The position numbers and the translations under genes are program-made. From Crateriforma spongiae (GTDB lineage: Bacteria > Planctomycetota > Planctomycetia > Pirellulales > Pirellulaceae), in the NCBI RefSeq assembly GCF_012290005.1, contig NZ_JAAXMS010000001.1, positions 1,054,001-1,118,000 of the forward strand: a stretch of 64,000 nucleotides of DNA, written 5' to 3'. The notes beneath the pieces are model-generated. The model ran no database searches and was not told the DNA's origin. It saw only the letters and a list, made by a program, of their open reading frames with translations. Shown piece after piece: positions 53,666 through 63,044 of this stretch (position 1 is the first letter of the stretch; the number at the start of each line of letters is the position of its first letter).

Positions 53666-54481
53666 ATGACTCACGTACTGAAAATTGAAGACCTGCGTGT
53701 CAACGTCGGCGACAAACCCATCTTGCGCGGCGTGAACTTGACCCTTCGTCACGGCGAAACGCACGCCCTGATGGGCCCCAACGGCAGCGGCAAAAGCACC
53801 TTGGGTTTGGCCATCATGGGACATCCCGGCTACGAAGTGGTCGGCGGCAGCATTGAACTGGATGGCCAAGACGTCTTGGACATGGAAGTCGACCAGCGTG
53901 CTCGTGCCGGGCTGTTCATGGCGTTCCAGCGTCCGATGGCGATTCCCGGCGTGAAAATGGCCGACTTCCTGCGTCACGCGACGACCAACGTCCGCAACCC
54001 GGATCGTAAGGAGGGCGAAGAACTGATTCCGATGCGTGAATTCCGCAAGGAATTGAAAGAACGCATGGCTCATTTGCGAATGGACACCGAATTCGCACGC
54101 CGTTACGTCAATGACGGGTTCAGTGGCGGTGAAATGAAGCGTGCGGAAATTCTGCAACTGGCCATGCTGCATCCCAAGTTCGCGATTCTGGACGAAACGG
54201 ACAGTGGTTTGGACGCCGATGCCGTTCGTCTGGCTAGCGAATCGATTGCCGACATCGGTCGTGAAAAGATGGGGCTGTTGATCATCACCCACCACGACAA
54301 ACTGCTGGTCCACAATCCGCCGGAATACACCCACGTCATGCTGGGCGGCCGTTTGGTGGAAACGGGCGGTAAGGAATTGGCCGAAGAGCTTCATGAAAAG
54401 GGTTACGACCGCATTCGCGCGGCTTATCCCGATGCCGAAGCCGCCAACCAAGAAATGTTGGCCGAAGAAGCTGCGGTTTAA
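53666..54481 (+). CDS. sufC: Fe-S cluster assembly ATPase SufC
   Basis: A 271-residue ABC-type ATPase that works in the cytoplasm with SufB and SufD on the SufBC2D scaffold. Walker A GPNGSGKST is at 37-45, the signature is FSGGEMKRAEI, and Walker B is FAILDETDSGLD, the SufC-specific form of the usual DEPTSGLD. The His switch is ITHHDK. Start ATG 53666 is chosen because the upstream frame overlaps sufR. It precedes sufB (84-bp gap) instead of following it, a C-B-D order. Confidence 0.97.
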   Translation: MTHVLKIEDLRVNVGDKPILRGVNLTLRHGETHALMGPNGSGKSTLGLAIMGHPGYEVVGGSIELDGQDVLDMEVDQRARAGLFMAFQRPMAIPGVKMADFLRHATTNVRNPDRKEGEELIPMREFRKELKERMAHLRMDTEFARRYVNDGFSGGEMKRAEILQLAMLHPKFAILDETDSGLDADAVRLASESIADIGREKMGLLIITHHDKLLVHNPPEYTHVMLGGRLVETGGKELAEELHEKGYDRIRAAYPDAEAANQEMLAEEAAV

Positions 54482-54565
54482 CCAATCGGGGCGCCGGGAT
54501 GCACGGCGTCGCCATCGATCATCGATCAAAACACTTTCATCACTCAAACGATTCAGACGGTCATT

Positions 54566-55972
54566 ATGTCCACGGACGTTTCCGAAACCGATCAAATCGG
54601 CGAAATCAATAAATACAACTTCCGCACGGAAACCACCGGCGTGTTCAAGGCTAAGAAAGGCCTGAGCGAAGAAGTGGTGCACCAGATCAGCGATATTAAA
54701 GAAGAGCCGGACTGGATGCGCAAGTTCCGTCTGGAATCGCTGAAGGAATTTGAAAGCCGTCCGATGCCCAAGTGGGGCGGTGCGATCGATATCGATTTTC
54801 AAGACATCTACTATTATTTGAGGCCGACCGATCACCAGGGAAAAACCTGGGATGACGTTCCGCAGGAAATCAAAGACACGTTTGAAAAGTTGGGCATTCC
54901 CGAAGCGGAACGAAAGTTCCTGGCCGGTGTGAAGGCTCAGTTCGAAAGCGAAGTCGTGTATGGGTCGTTGCAAGAAGACCTGTTTGAAAAGGGCGTCATC
55001 TTCACCGACACCGATTCGGCCGTTCGCGAACACCCGGACTTGCTGCGTAAGTATTTCGGCACGGTGATTCCGGCCAGCGACAACAAGTTCGCCGCGTTGA
55101 ACAGTGCCGTTTGGTCGGGCGGTTCGTTCATCTACGTTCCGCCGGGCGTCCATATCGATTTCCCGCTGCAAGCTTACTTCCGGATCAACGAAGAAAGCAT
55201 GGGGCAATTCGAGCGGACACTGATCATCGTCGACGAAGGTGCCAGCGTTCACTACGTCGAAGGCTGCACGGCCCCGATGTACACCAGCGAAAGCTTGCAC
55301 AGTGCCGTTGTGGAAGTCGTTTGCTTGAAGGGTTCGCGGTGTCGCTACACCACGATCCAAAACTGGGCAAACAACATTTACAACTTGGTCACCAAGCGGG
55401 CTTACGCCTATCAAGACGCGACCATGGAATGGGTCGACGGCAACTTGGGCAGCAAGCTGACGATGAAGTACCCGGCGGTCCACATGATGGAACCGGGCGC
55501 ACGCGGTGAAATCCTTTCCATCGCGTTTGCCAATGGCGGCCAACACCAGGATGCCGGTGCGAAATTGGTTCACAACGCTCCCAATACGACCGGCCAGATC
55601 ATCAGCAAATCGATCAGCAAGAACGGCGGTCGCAGCAGCTATCGCGGTTTGGTTCACGTCGCCCCCGGTGCGACCAACAGCAAGAACAACGTCGTCTGTG
55701 ATGCGTTGATCTTGGATCCCGAAAGCCGCAGTGACACGTACCCGTACATCGAAATCAGCGAGCAAGATGTCCAGATCGGACACGAGGCTAGCGTGTCACG
55801 GATCGGCGAAGAACAGATGTTCTATCTGCTCAGTCGCGGACTGACCGAGGCCGAGGCCAGCACCATGATCGTCAACGGGTTCATCGAACCGTTGGTCAAA
55901 GAATTGCCGATGGAGTACGCCATCGAAATGAACCGCCTGATCCAGTTGCAAATGGAAGGCAGCGTCGGCTGA
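54566..55972 (+). CDS. sufB: Fe-S cluster assembly scaffold SufB
   Basis: A 468-residue beta-helix scaffold on which nascent iron-sulfur clusters are built. Landmarks include [36 protein letters not shown] (shown in pieces: [12 protein letters not shown]), [12 protein letters not shown] with its conserved Cys, [13 protein letters not shown], and the [16 protein letters not shown] and [14 protein letters not shown] closing region shared with SufD. Length is typical. It lies between sufC and sufD on one strand. Confidence 0.97.
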   Translation: MSTDVSETDQIGEINKYNFRTETTGVFKAKKGLSEEVVHQISDIKEEPDWMRKFRLESLKEFESRPMPKWGGAIDIDFQDIYYYLRPTDHQGKTWDDVPQEIKDTFEKLGIPEAERKFLAGVKAQFESEVVYGSLQEDLFEKGVIFTDTDSAVREHPDLLRKYFGTVIPASDNKFAALNSAVWSGGSFIYVPPGVHIDFPLQAYFRINEESMGQFERTLIIVDEGASVHYVEGCTAPMYTSESLHSAVVEVVCLKGSRCRYTTIQNWANNIYNLVTKRAYAYQDATMEWVDGNLGSKLTMKYPAVHMMEPGARGEILSIAFANGGQHQDAGAKLVHNAPNTTGQIISKSISKNGGRSSYRGLVHVAPGATNSKNNVVCDALILDPESRSDTYPYIEISEQDVQIGHEASVSRIGEEQMFYLLSRGLTEAEASTMIVNGFIEPLVKELPMEYAIEMNRLIQLQMEGSVG

Positions 55973-56031
55973 TTCGACGCGGGCGTGATTTCGTCAACGC
56001 ACAACGTTTTTGAACCTGAATCCTTAGATAC

Positions 56032-57339
56032 ATGACACAAACGACAACCATCGCATTCGACCAGGCGGGACTGGAAAGTTTTCTGCAGTCACGTGATGAA
56101 CCGGATTGGCTGACCGAACTGCGACGCGAAGCTTGGCAACATGCCGCCGCGATGAGCTGGCCCGAGCGGCGCAGCGAAGAATGGAATCGCACCGACATTC
56201 GTGTTTTTCAATTAGAGAAATACGGGGTACCCGGCGGACCAGTCGCCGACGATTTGCCCTCGCGTGCACAGCTTGCCGAAGGTGTGGATCTGGCCGGCTG
56301 GATCCACACGACCGACAGCCAAGTCACCGAGGAATCGCTGAGCGAAAAGTGGGCTGCCAAAGGCGTGCTGTTCGGCAGCCTGGAACGACTGTGCCGCGAT
56401 CACGCGGACATCATCCGCCCGCATTTGTTCACCGCGTTTGATCCAGACTATGACAAGTTCGCGGCGCTGCACGCGGCGTTTTGGTCGGGCGGTCAATTGT
56501 TGTACGTCCCTCGCGGTGTTGCACTGACCGAACCGCTGCACATCAGTTCGCTGTTGTCCGACGGTGGTACCGACACGACGCACACGTTGATCGTGCTGGA
56601 GGAAGGGGCCGAGGCCACCGTGTTGCATGAATCCAACGGCGTCGATGCCGACGGCGGTGGGTTGCATTTGGGAGCGATCGAACTGATTCAAAAAGCGGGT
56701 TCGCATCTCCGCTTTGTTGACCTGCAGGAATGGGGTCAAAAGACGTACCACTTTGCACACCAAAAGGCGGTTGTCGATCGCGACGCGTCTTTGCAATGGA
56801 CGATCGCTGCGATGGGTGGACAATTGGCCAAGGTGAACCAAACGGTCGACTTGGTGGGACCGGGCGCTGACAGCCAAGTCAATGGTGTGATGTTCACTGA
56901 AGGCCGCCAGCACTTGGCCTTCCACACAATGCAGCACCACAAGGCTCCGAACTGTCACAGTGATTTCCTTTACAAATCCGCGCAACAAGACCGCAGCCGC
57001 ACGGTTTGGAAAGGAATGATCAAGGTCGACAAGGTAGCGCAAAAGACGGACGGTTACCAACGAAACGATAACTTGGTCCTGTCGAATCATTCGCGAGCCG
57101 ATTCGATTCCAGGACTGGAAATCGAAGCCGATGATGTCCGCTGTACTCACGGCAGCACGACGTCGAAGGTGGACGAAGAACAGGTTTTCTACGCCCAATG
57201 TCGCGGCTTCACACGCAACGAAGCCACGCGGATGATCGTGACCGGATTCTTTCAACAGATCTTCGATCGCATTACGATCGAAAGCGTTCGCGAGGCCCTC
57301 GGGGCGGCAATCGCACGTCAGGTCCGCGAATACAGCTGA
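56032..57339 (+). CDS. sufD: Fe-S cluster assembly protein SufD
   Basis: A 435-residue partner of SufB in the SufBC2D complex, helping acquire iron. The amino part is helical (DEPDWLTELRREAWQHAA, then SEEWNRTDI). The beta-helix has FWSGGQLLYVPRGV, and the carboxyl region carries DNLVLSNHSRADSIPGLEIEADD (seen as LSNHSRADSIPGLEI), CTHGSTTSKVDEEQ and FYAQCRGFTRNEATRMIV, the SufD signature with its His. It follows sufB by 59 bp and precedes sufT by 53 bp. Confidence 0.96.
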   Translation: MTQTTTIAFDQAGLESFLQSRDEPDWLTELRREAWQHAAAMSWPERRSEEWNRTDIRVFQLEKYGVPGGPVADDLPSRAQLAEGVDLAGWIHTTDSQVTEESLSEKWAAKGVLFGSLERLCRDHADIIRPHLFTAFDPDYDKFAALHAAFWSGGQLLYVPRGVALTEPLHISSLLSDGGTDTTHTLIVLEEGAEATVLHESNGVDADGGGLHLGAIELIQKAGSHLRFVDLQEWGQKTYHFAHQKAVVDRDASLQWTIAAMGGQLAKVNQTVDLVGPGADSQVNGVMFTEGRQHLAFHTMQHHKAPNCHSDFLYKSAQQDRSRTVWKGMIKVDKVAQKTDGYQRNDNLVLSNHSRADSIPGLEIEADDVRCTHGSTTSKVDEEQVFYAQCRGFTRNEATRMIVTGFFQQIFDRITIESVREALGAAIARQVREYS

Positions 57340-57392
57340 TTCGGTCACGATCGACCGAAGACCGAAGTTTCAATTTTCAGGGAGAAACAGCC

Positions 57393-57713
57393 ATGGCGCT
57401 GGCCGAAGACAAGGTTCGCGAAGCGTTGAAAGAAGTCATCGACCCCGAACTGTATGTCAACATTGTTGATTTGGGATTGGTGTATCTGGTCGACATTGGT
57501 GAACCCAACGACGAAGGCAAACACGATGTCACGGTCGAAATGACGATGACCAGTCCGATGTGCCCGGCCGGCCCGCAGTTGGTCGCCGGATGCAAAAATG
57601 CCGCCGAAAGCCTGGATGAAGTCCAGACCTGCGAAGTCAAGGTTGTCATGGACCCCCCGTGGTCACCTGATAAGATGACGGACGAAGCCAGAGATCATTT
57701 GGGCATTTTCTGA
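57393..57713 (+). CDS. sufT: MIP18/SufT-type iron-sulfur maturation protein
   Basis: A 106-residue DUF59 (MIP18/PaaD-like) protein from ATG 57393, preceded by a good Shine-Dalgarno (AGGGAGA). The core KEVIDPELYVNIVDLGLVY and the MTSPMCPAGPQL loop with the conserved Cys are textbook. Proteins of this kind help mature iron-sulfur proteins, and SufT is the usual name when the gene ends a suf operon. The cysteine desulfurase SufS and sulfur carrier SufU/SufE are absent, so sulfur must come from a desulfurase encoded elsewhere. Confidence 0.9.
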   Translation: MALAEDKVREALKEVIDPELYVNIVDLGLVYLVDIGEPNDEGKHDVTVEMTMTSPMCPAGPQLVAGCKNAAESLDEVQTCEVKVVMDPPWSPDKMTDEARDHLGIF

Positions 57714-57878
57714 TCGGTCGAATCGTGGGCCTGCCCATGCCGTTCGACTGGAAATGTCGGGTTTTCTGGTTTCGTTTCCAGATAAAACGGGCACGACGGG
57801 TGGCTCCAAAGTGCATTCTGACGCAACCCTTGCCGGGCCGAACGGTGTTCGCCGCGGCAAGCAACATGAAATGATTCG

Positions 57879-58925
57879 ATGCGAGTTTTTGTAGCAGAAT
57901 TCATTTGCGGTGGCGGATTTCTGCATACTTCGGTCGATGGGATTCCCGAAAGCCTGCGTCGTGAAGGCGCCGCAATGCTGTCGGCTTTGGTCGAAGACAC
58001 GACTGGCGTCGCCGATGTGGTGACGCCCGTCGATACGCGTTTGAATCCGTCGCTGGTGGATGTCGATCACCTTTCGATCCGTCCCGTTGATCCTGCGGGC
58101 GGTCCGATCTGGGCCCAATGGATTGAATCGGCCACCGGTTGCGATCACGCCATCATCGTGGCACCGGAAAGCAACGGGCACCTGGCCCAGGGCATCGCCA
58201 TGCTGCGGGCTGCTGGGATCGATTGTGTTGCCGGCAGCGGCGACTTTCTGCGAGTGGCCAGCGACAAGATTCTGACCGCAAAAACGCTGCACACCGCCGG
58301 GGTGAAGCATCCGCTGTTCATGGCCGAAGGCGAACGGCGACACCGACGTTCGTTGTCCAAGTGCGATCGATTTATCTTGAAGCCTCGTGACGGTTGCGGC
58401 ACGCAAATGATCGCCAAGTTCGATGACTTGGACACGGCCATCAGCCAGATGACGCCCCAAGACATCCTGCAAGAATTCCGGCCGGGACGTCCCGTTTCGA
58501 TTGCGTTGATCGCCGATGACGCGGGACTGAAATTTTTACCGGCGGCCGCACAATTCTTTGATGTCGAAACGTGCATTTATTCCGGTGGTCGCGGGCCGTT
58601 GTGTGATGACGACCAACGGCGTGCGATGGCTCTGGCATCACGTGCGATCGAAGCCATGCCGCCACGGGCGCGTGGATACATTGGGATCGATTTGATTTTG
58701 GGGGATCGTCCCGGTGACGATTGCGTGATCGAAATCAACCCGCGTCTGACGACTTCTTACGTGGGGCTGCGTCGCATGACGTCATGCAACTTGGCGGCAC
58801 AAATCCTGGGCATCGAAACCCAAGCGATCTGTTGTGATGTCGGTGTGGATGACGTGTCTTGGACCAGCGAAGGTGATATCGCGGTGGCGACGGAAATCCC
58901 GTTGTCCGATGCCGGCCGGCCATGA
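57879..58925 (+). CDS. ATP-grasp enzyme, C1-cofactor (MfnD-like) type
   Basis: A 348-residue ATP-grasp ligase. It opens with VFVAEFICGGGF, an unusual Gly-rich start seen in the archaeal ATP-grasp group that includes the tyramine-glutamate ligase MfnD of methanofuran synthesis. The nucleotide-binding lysine segment FILKPRDGCGTQM (near 165-177) and the metal-binding DCVIEINPRLTTSYVGL (about 282-298) are intact. The stop overlaps the next gene by ATGA, and that partner is also of the C1-cofactor group, so both probably act in methanofuran- or tetrahydromethanopterin-linked C1 transfer. The exact substrate is inferred. It follows the suf operon by 165 bp and may have its own promoter. Confidence 0.8.
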   Translation: MRVFVAEFICGGGFLHTSVDGIPESLRREGAAMLSALVEDTTGVADVVTPVDTRLNPSLVDVDHLSIRPVDPAGGPIWAQWIESATGCDHAIIVAPESNGHLAQGIAMLRAAGIDCVAGSGDFLRVASDKILTAKTLHTAGVKHPLFMAEGERRHRRSLSKCDRFILKPRDGCGTQMIAKFDDLDTAISQMTPQDILQEFRPGRPVSIALIADDAGLKFLPAAAQFFDVETCIYSGGRGPLCDDDQRRAMALASRAIEAMPPRARGYIGIDLILGDRPGDDCVIEINPRLTTSYVGLRRMTSCNLAAQILGIETQAICCDVGVDDVSWTSEGDIAVATEIPLSDAGRP

Positions 58926-60094
58926 AGCGGTCGGCTGCGAAGCGACCCGGGCAGCGAATCGGGTTGGACATCGGCGGTGCGAATCTAAAGGCCGCAACCG
59001 ATGCCGGTGATGCCGCAGACGTGTTTTTTCCGCTTTGGAAGCAACCGGATCGGTTGGCAGCCGCCGTCGCCAAAATCTTGCAGGGCTTCTATGTGGATGC
59101 ACCCGCCGATTGCACCATCGGGGTGACGATGACCGGTGAGTTGGCCGATTGCTACGTCGATCGTGCCGTCGGTGTCGCTCATATCACCGACTCGGTGGTC
59201 CAAGCGGCGGAACGCATCGGCGTCAATCGTCAGCGCGTCCATTTTTACTGTGTCGATGGTCGCTTCGTCGATTCGCAGTTGGTCAAGCAGCGTGTCGATC
59301 AAGCCGCGGCGTCCAACTGGCATGCGTTGGCCAGTTACGTGGCGGCGAAGGTTTGTTCCGACGGCTGGCTGATCGATATTGGTTCGACCACTTGCGATTT
59401 GCTTCCGCTTCGAAACGGCCTCGTCGCAACCGATTCGCACACCGACTTCGACCGTCTCTGCAAAGGTCAGTTGGCTTACTTAGGCTGTCGACGGACTCCG
59501 GTGCAATCGATTGTTTGTAGCTTGCTGATGCCACAGGCTTTGCAAACCGGAGTTGCCACGGTCTCCAATGATGCCATGCACTGCGATGGTGACTTGATCG
59601 ACGTCCCGGTGATGCGAGAGCAGTTTGCGACGCTGGATGACGTCGGATTATTGTTGGGTCATGTGCCCGAAGACCAGGAAGATTGCGATACCGCCGACGG
59701 ATGTCCGCGAACGATTTCATCCGCGATCAACCGGATCGCTCGGATGGTCGGTTTGGACCGGCGAAGCGTGGACTTGGGATTGGCCCAATTCATGGCGAGA
59801 CAGGTGAAACAGGCCGCATCCGATCGGATTCGCGATGCCGCGTCACGTGCGGTGTCCGACCAGGATTCCCGCGGGGACTCCGCGACGAACGGCACGACAC
59901 TGGTGATCAGCGGGCATGGTGATTGGCTGTTGCCCGATGATCTGGACGTCGTGCTAAGGGGCGATGGTCATGTCGGCGATCGGTTGTCACTGATCCGATT
60001 GGCTGAGCACTGGGGACCGGCGATCAGCCGCGTTGCGCCGGCCTATGCCGTCGCCAGACTGATGCCGGTCGACGATCACTGCGAACCTTCGTGA
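58922..60094 (+). CDS. H4MPT-linked C1-transfer protein, hydantoinase/ASKHA-like (MfnF-type)
   Basis: A 390-residue protein with the ASKHA nucleotide-binding fold: RIGLDIGGANLKAA (first phosphate loop), IGVTMTGELADC, LIDIGSTTCDLLPL (second phosphate loop) and LVISGHGDWLL (adenosine side). This order is typical of the hydantoinase/oxoprolinase-like group conserved in tetrahydromethanopterin gene clusters of methylotrophs, planctomycetes and archaea, which includes MfnF of methanofuran synthesis. It is coupled to the ATP-grasp gene by ATGA. No fae, mch, mtdB or fhc gene is in the window. Confidence 0.82.
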   Translation: MKRSAAKRPGQRIGLDIGGANLKAATDAGDAADVFFPLWKQPDRLAAAVAKILQGFYVDAPADCTIGVTMTGELADCYVDRAVGVAHITDSVVQAAERIGVNRQRVHFYCVDGRFVDSQLVKQRVDQAAASNWHALASYVAAKVCSDGWLIDIGSTTCDLLPLRNGLVATDSHTDFDRLCKGQLAYLGCRRTPVQSIVCSLLMPQALQTGVATVSNDAMHCDGDLIDVPVMREQFATLDDVGLLLGHVPEDQEDCDTADGCPRTISSAINRIARMVGLDRRSVDLGLAQFMARQVKQAASDRIRDAASRAVSDQDSRGDSATNGTTLVISGHGDWLLPDDLDVVLRGDGHVGDRLSLIRLAEHWGPAISRVAPAYAVARLMPVDDHCEPS

Positions 60095-60116
60095 TTGGTG
60101 TCGAGCGTCGCCCGAA

Positions 60117-61418
60117 TCACTCGGCGGATTCACCGTCTTCCTGCGGGGCGGCATCGCCTTCGGCATCCACGGGGCTGCCACCGTCGTCGGGTTCGATATC
60201 GGCGGGAGGTCCGATCAGTTCTTCCAGGTGATTATTCAATCGAATGCCACGTGCGGCGAGTGAAACGACCTTGCCTTCGCGATCGACCAGAATCGCGGTG
60301 GGAATACCCGTGATGCCGTAATACGTTGCCATGGGGTGGTCCCAGCCCATGCCGTTTTCTTCGTCACCGACCAGATTGACCCAGTCGATTTCAAACTGTT
60401 CGATGCATTTTTCCATCGCGGCGATGCTGCTGTCCATGTTGATCCCGATGATGGTGAAGTCATCGGGATAGGCCTGCAGGGCACGCTTCATGTTGGGGAT
60501 TTCACTTTTACAAGGGCCGCACCACGACGCCCAGAAGTCCACCAAGACGACTTTACCGCGGTATTGGTCCCAATCAAATTCGGTGCCGTCGGCCGTGGTT
60601 CCTTTGACTTCGATCGCATTGCCGGGCAAGCGCATTCGTCTGGCGGACCCCATGGCTTTGTCGGCCAACTGTTGGAATTGCGGATCATCCGATTCGGACA
60701 AGACTTTGGCTAAGCGTTCGTACATCTCGGCACCCAGTTCGGGATGATCGGAGTAGCCAATGTTGCGGGCCAGGCTGGATGCAAGTGAATAAGACGATCG
60801 GTCGATCCCGTCGGTTTCGATGATCCCCATCACGCGGTCGATCAAGGCTTGTTGTTCTTCCGCCGATGCGGTTCGCGCGCCACTGATCTCCGATTTCAGC
60901 TGTTGCAGTTCGATGAACTGGCGGACACGCGGCAGGTCACTCTTGGAATGCCGTTCCAGCAAATCGGCAAGCTGCTGGCGGGCGTCCGCTTGATAGTTTG
61001 CCAGGAACGACAAAGCGGGCCACTGGATGTTCAGCGCCTGCATGACGGTGTCCTCATCGGCGTCTTCGTGATCGACGATCTTTTGTGCAGCGTCGACCAC
61101 CGCCCGAGCCGAACGGAACATGGAATCTCGGTCGCGACCACGTTTGGACATCACATCCTGGATGAAATCGAACAGTTCGTCAGGGGAACCCTCTGGTACC
61201 ACAAACGCCTGTTCTTCTTGTTCTTCGGTTTCGGTCGCCGTTTCTTCATCGGCCGCAGCATCGTCGGCGCAAGCGACGCCGGGAACCGGGCCAGCCAGGA
61301 CAACGGCCAGACCCAAGCAGACGATCCAACGCAGGCCAAGCGAAAGACGCGGATTCGAAAGGCGTTCGATCGAACAAGCGTGCTGTGCTTGATCGACTGG
61401 TCCAATGGGCATGGTCAT
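60117..61418 (-). CDS. Exported TlpA-like thioredoxin with helical amino domain
   Basis: About 433 residues from ATG 61418 (ATG 61412 also possible). A longish signal peptide ends near GVACAD, and an acidic Ala/Glu-rich linker follows. A helical domain (about 70-250) resembles the charged stretch common in planctomycete TlpA fusions; I do not assign it a role. The TlpA/ResA thioredoxin domain has the active site FWASWCGPCKSE (Cys near 297 and 300), FTIIGINMDSS and the cis-proline ITGIPTAILVD. The tail is acidic. It likely reduces disulfides in exported proteins, as in cytochrome c maturation. Convergent with the C1 gene pair, with a 22-bp gap. Confidence 0.9.
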   Translation of the reverse strand: MTMPIGPVDQAQHACSIERLSNPRLSLGLRWIVCLGLAVVLAGPVPGVACADDAAADEETATETEEQEEQAFVVPEGSPDELFDFIQDVMSKRGRDRDSMFRSARAVVDAAQKIVDHEDADEDTVMQALNIQWPALSFLANYQADARQQLADLLERHSKSDLPRVRQFIELQQLKSEISGARTASAEEQQALIDRVMGIIETDGIDRSSYSLASSLARNIGYSDHPELGAEMYERLAKVLSESDDPQFQQLADKAMGSARRMRLPGNAIEVKGTTADGTEFDWDQYRGKVVLVDFWASWCGPCKSEIPNMKRALQAYPDDFTIIGINMDSSIAAMEKCIEQFEIDWVNLVGDEENGMGWDHPMATYYGITGIPTAILVDREGKVVSLAARGIRLNNHLEELIGPPADIEPDDGGSPVDAEGDAAPQEDGESAE

Positions 61419-61630
61419 GTTTCGGTAAACCCCGGTGGCAGGCGGCATTGATTTTGAAGCGACGGACCCGTGGTCGAATCACGGTGTCGACCTGGTTCGG
61501 ATCCGAAAGGCGATTCCCCGAAGATAACGGGGTGATCCATCGAGGCGGTAGAACTTCGCCGAATCTTTGTCGCGAAAACACCCGATTCCCGGTGATGCCA
61601 CTATCGGGCGTCAAGGATGTTCAGTGCCCG

Positions 61631-62827
61631 CTAGTACCGGCGGACTCGTGCCATCAGGATGACGGAGATACCGCCCAGGACGAAATTACCGACCCAGACG
61701 CCCCACGGCGGGACGTGCCCGTCCTTGGCCTGTTCCAGGCCCAGCAGGAACAGCGGGAAATAGATCAGGATGGTCGGCAGAAAACACATCCCGAACGTCG
61801 ACCAGTAATCACTGGACTTGGCGATCATCGCGAGCGGGGCGCCGACCAAGACGAAAAACAGGCAGGTGAAACCTTCGGCCCAGCGACGCCACGGTTCGGT
61901 GTGCAGCAAGATCAGTCGTCTTTGACCGCTGGATAATTCCCACTCGATCGCCTGGCCTTGCGGACCCGCCAATTCTTCGGGGCGAGCGGTCAGGATCGAA
62001 AAAGCCGTTTGCGCGGCTAGTTTGCCCACCGTTTCATGCATCGCACCGTCCTGACGCAGTCGTTCCCGCCCGATCAGGCGAAGCGGCAAGTCTTGTGGAC
62101 GCATCGACGATGGATCACGGTTGCCACCGCCTTTCTGTAATTCAATGGGCCATTCATGTTCGCCGGGAAAGGTGCCGCTGACATGGCTGCCGAATTCCAA
62201 CTGGCTGTCGACCAGTTTGATGATCAACGACATCGTTTCCGGATCCAGGATCAGTTCGCCTTCGGCAGCGGTCAGTTTATGAACCGGACCGCCGGATGAT
62301 TTTCGGATCGTGACGGCGGGGTGAATCAATCGGTGTCCGACGACCTCGCGAACGTGGATCGAAAATCCATGGTCCGATTGATAGGAATGCTTCGACCTCA
62401 ATAGTCGATAGGCGATGTCTTCGATCGACATCATGACCACGCGCCGCAGGCCGGGTTGGCCCCACGACTTGGCGACATCGGAAAGAGCCACCGAAACGGG
62501 GCTGAGTAACGCGGCGAAAATGATCGCCGGCTGCAGCAGCTTCATCGGTGAAATCCCGCTGGCCTTCACCGTCGCGATTTCACCGTCCGATGCCATACGT
62601 CCGTAAACGCAACACACCGAAAACAGTGCGGTCGCCGGCAACGCAAACTGCAACGCGACCGGTGCCATGAAAGGCATGATCCGCAGCACCGCATCGGGCC
62701 CCAGACCTTTGCGCAGCAATTCCCGCGCGACGACGATCAGCAACAGCAGCACGGTCAGAACGACCAACGCGATGACAAAGATCTTGAAGATCTCGGCCAA
62801 GATGTAGCGGGTCAGTCGACTGGGCAT
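61631..62827 (-). CDS. LptF/LptG-family permease
   Basis: A 398-residue YjgP/YjgQ-type membrane protein of the lipopolysaccharide export ABC transporter. The amino end has the usual TRYILAEIFKIFVIALVVLTV first helix and a second and third helix near 55-110 (ALQFALPATALFSVCCVYGRM with ASDGEIATVKASGIS, seen in pieces). A periplasmic beta-jellyroll region follows, and three helices close the protein (GFTCLFFVLVGAPLAMI, FGMCFLPTILIYFPLFLLGL, VGNFVLGGISVIL). The family usually works as an LptF-LptG pair with LptB; only one copy is here. It supports a Gram-negative-type envelope. Confidence 0.92.
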   Translation of the reverse strand: MPSRLTRYILAEIFKIFVIALVVLTVLLLLIVVARELLRKGLGPDAVLRIMPFMAPVALQFALPATALFSVCCVYGRMASDGEIATVKASGISPMKLLQPAIIFAALLSPVSVALSDVAKSWGQPGLRRVVMMSIEDIAYRLLRSKHSYQSDHGFSIHVREVVGHRLIHPAVTIRKSSGGPVHKLTAAEGELILDPETMSLIIKLVDSQLEFGSHVSGTFPGEHEWPIELQKGGGNRDPSSMRPQDLPLRLIGRERLRQDGAMHETVGKLAAQTAFSILTARPEELAGPQGQAIEWELSSGQRRLILLHTEPWRRWAEGFTCLFFVLVGAPLAMIAKSSDYWSTFGMCFLPTILIYFPLFLLGLEQAKDGHVPPWGVWVGNFVLGGISVILMARVRRY

Positions 62828-62967
62828 GAGCGGCAGGTAGGCACGGCGAAGGTCGGCACGGCAACGTCAAACCGACCTTTAGCAAAGTTGCCACATTTCC
62901 CCTATGCCAATGCGTGGCTGTGCGGACCACTATCGCGGCACCGCTGAGATCTCGATCCATGATGTGG

Positions 62968-62991
62968 CGTGAAACGCGTTGCGGTTTCACG
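62968..62991. other. Eight-bp perfect hairpin between permease and phosphatase
   Basis: CGTGAAAC (62968-62975) and GTTTCACG (62984-62991) enclose an eight-base loop, 54 bp after the phosphatase stop. It may mark the end of the phosphatase transcript, although no T-run follows on either strand. Confidence 0.4.
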
Positions 62992-63044
62992 TCGACGCGT
63001 ATCCGTTGATCGGTGGGCGACGCGAACCGAAAGCGACGGCCACC

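Noticed and set aside
53651-55783. A 710-codon open frame on the minus strand across sufC and sufB
   Set aside because: It mirrors the codon structure of well-conserved plus-strand suf genes, has no recognisable motif, and such antisense frames are common in GC-rich DNA.
60091-60120. Inverted repeat GTGATT/AATCAC between convergent genes
   Set aside because: It arises mainly because each arm contains the TGA stop of one gene; the stem is short and has no T-run.
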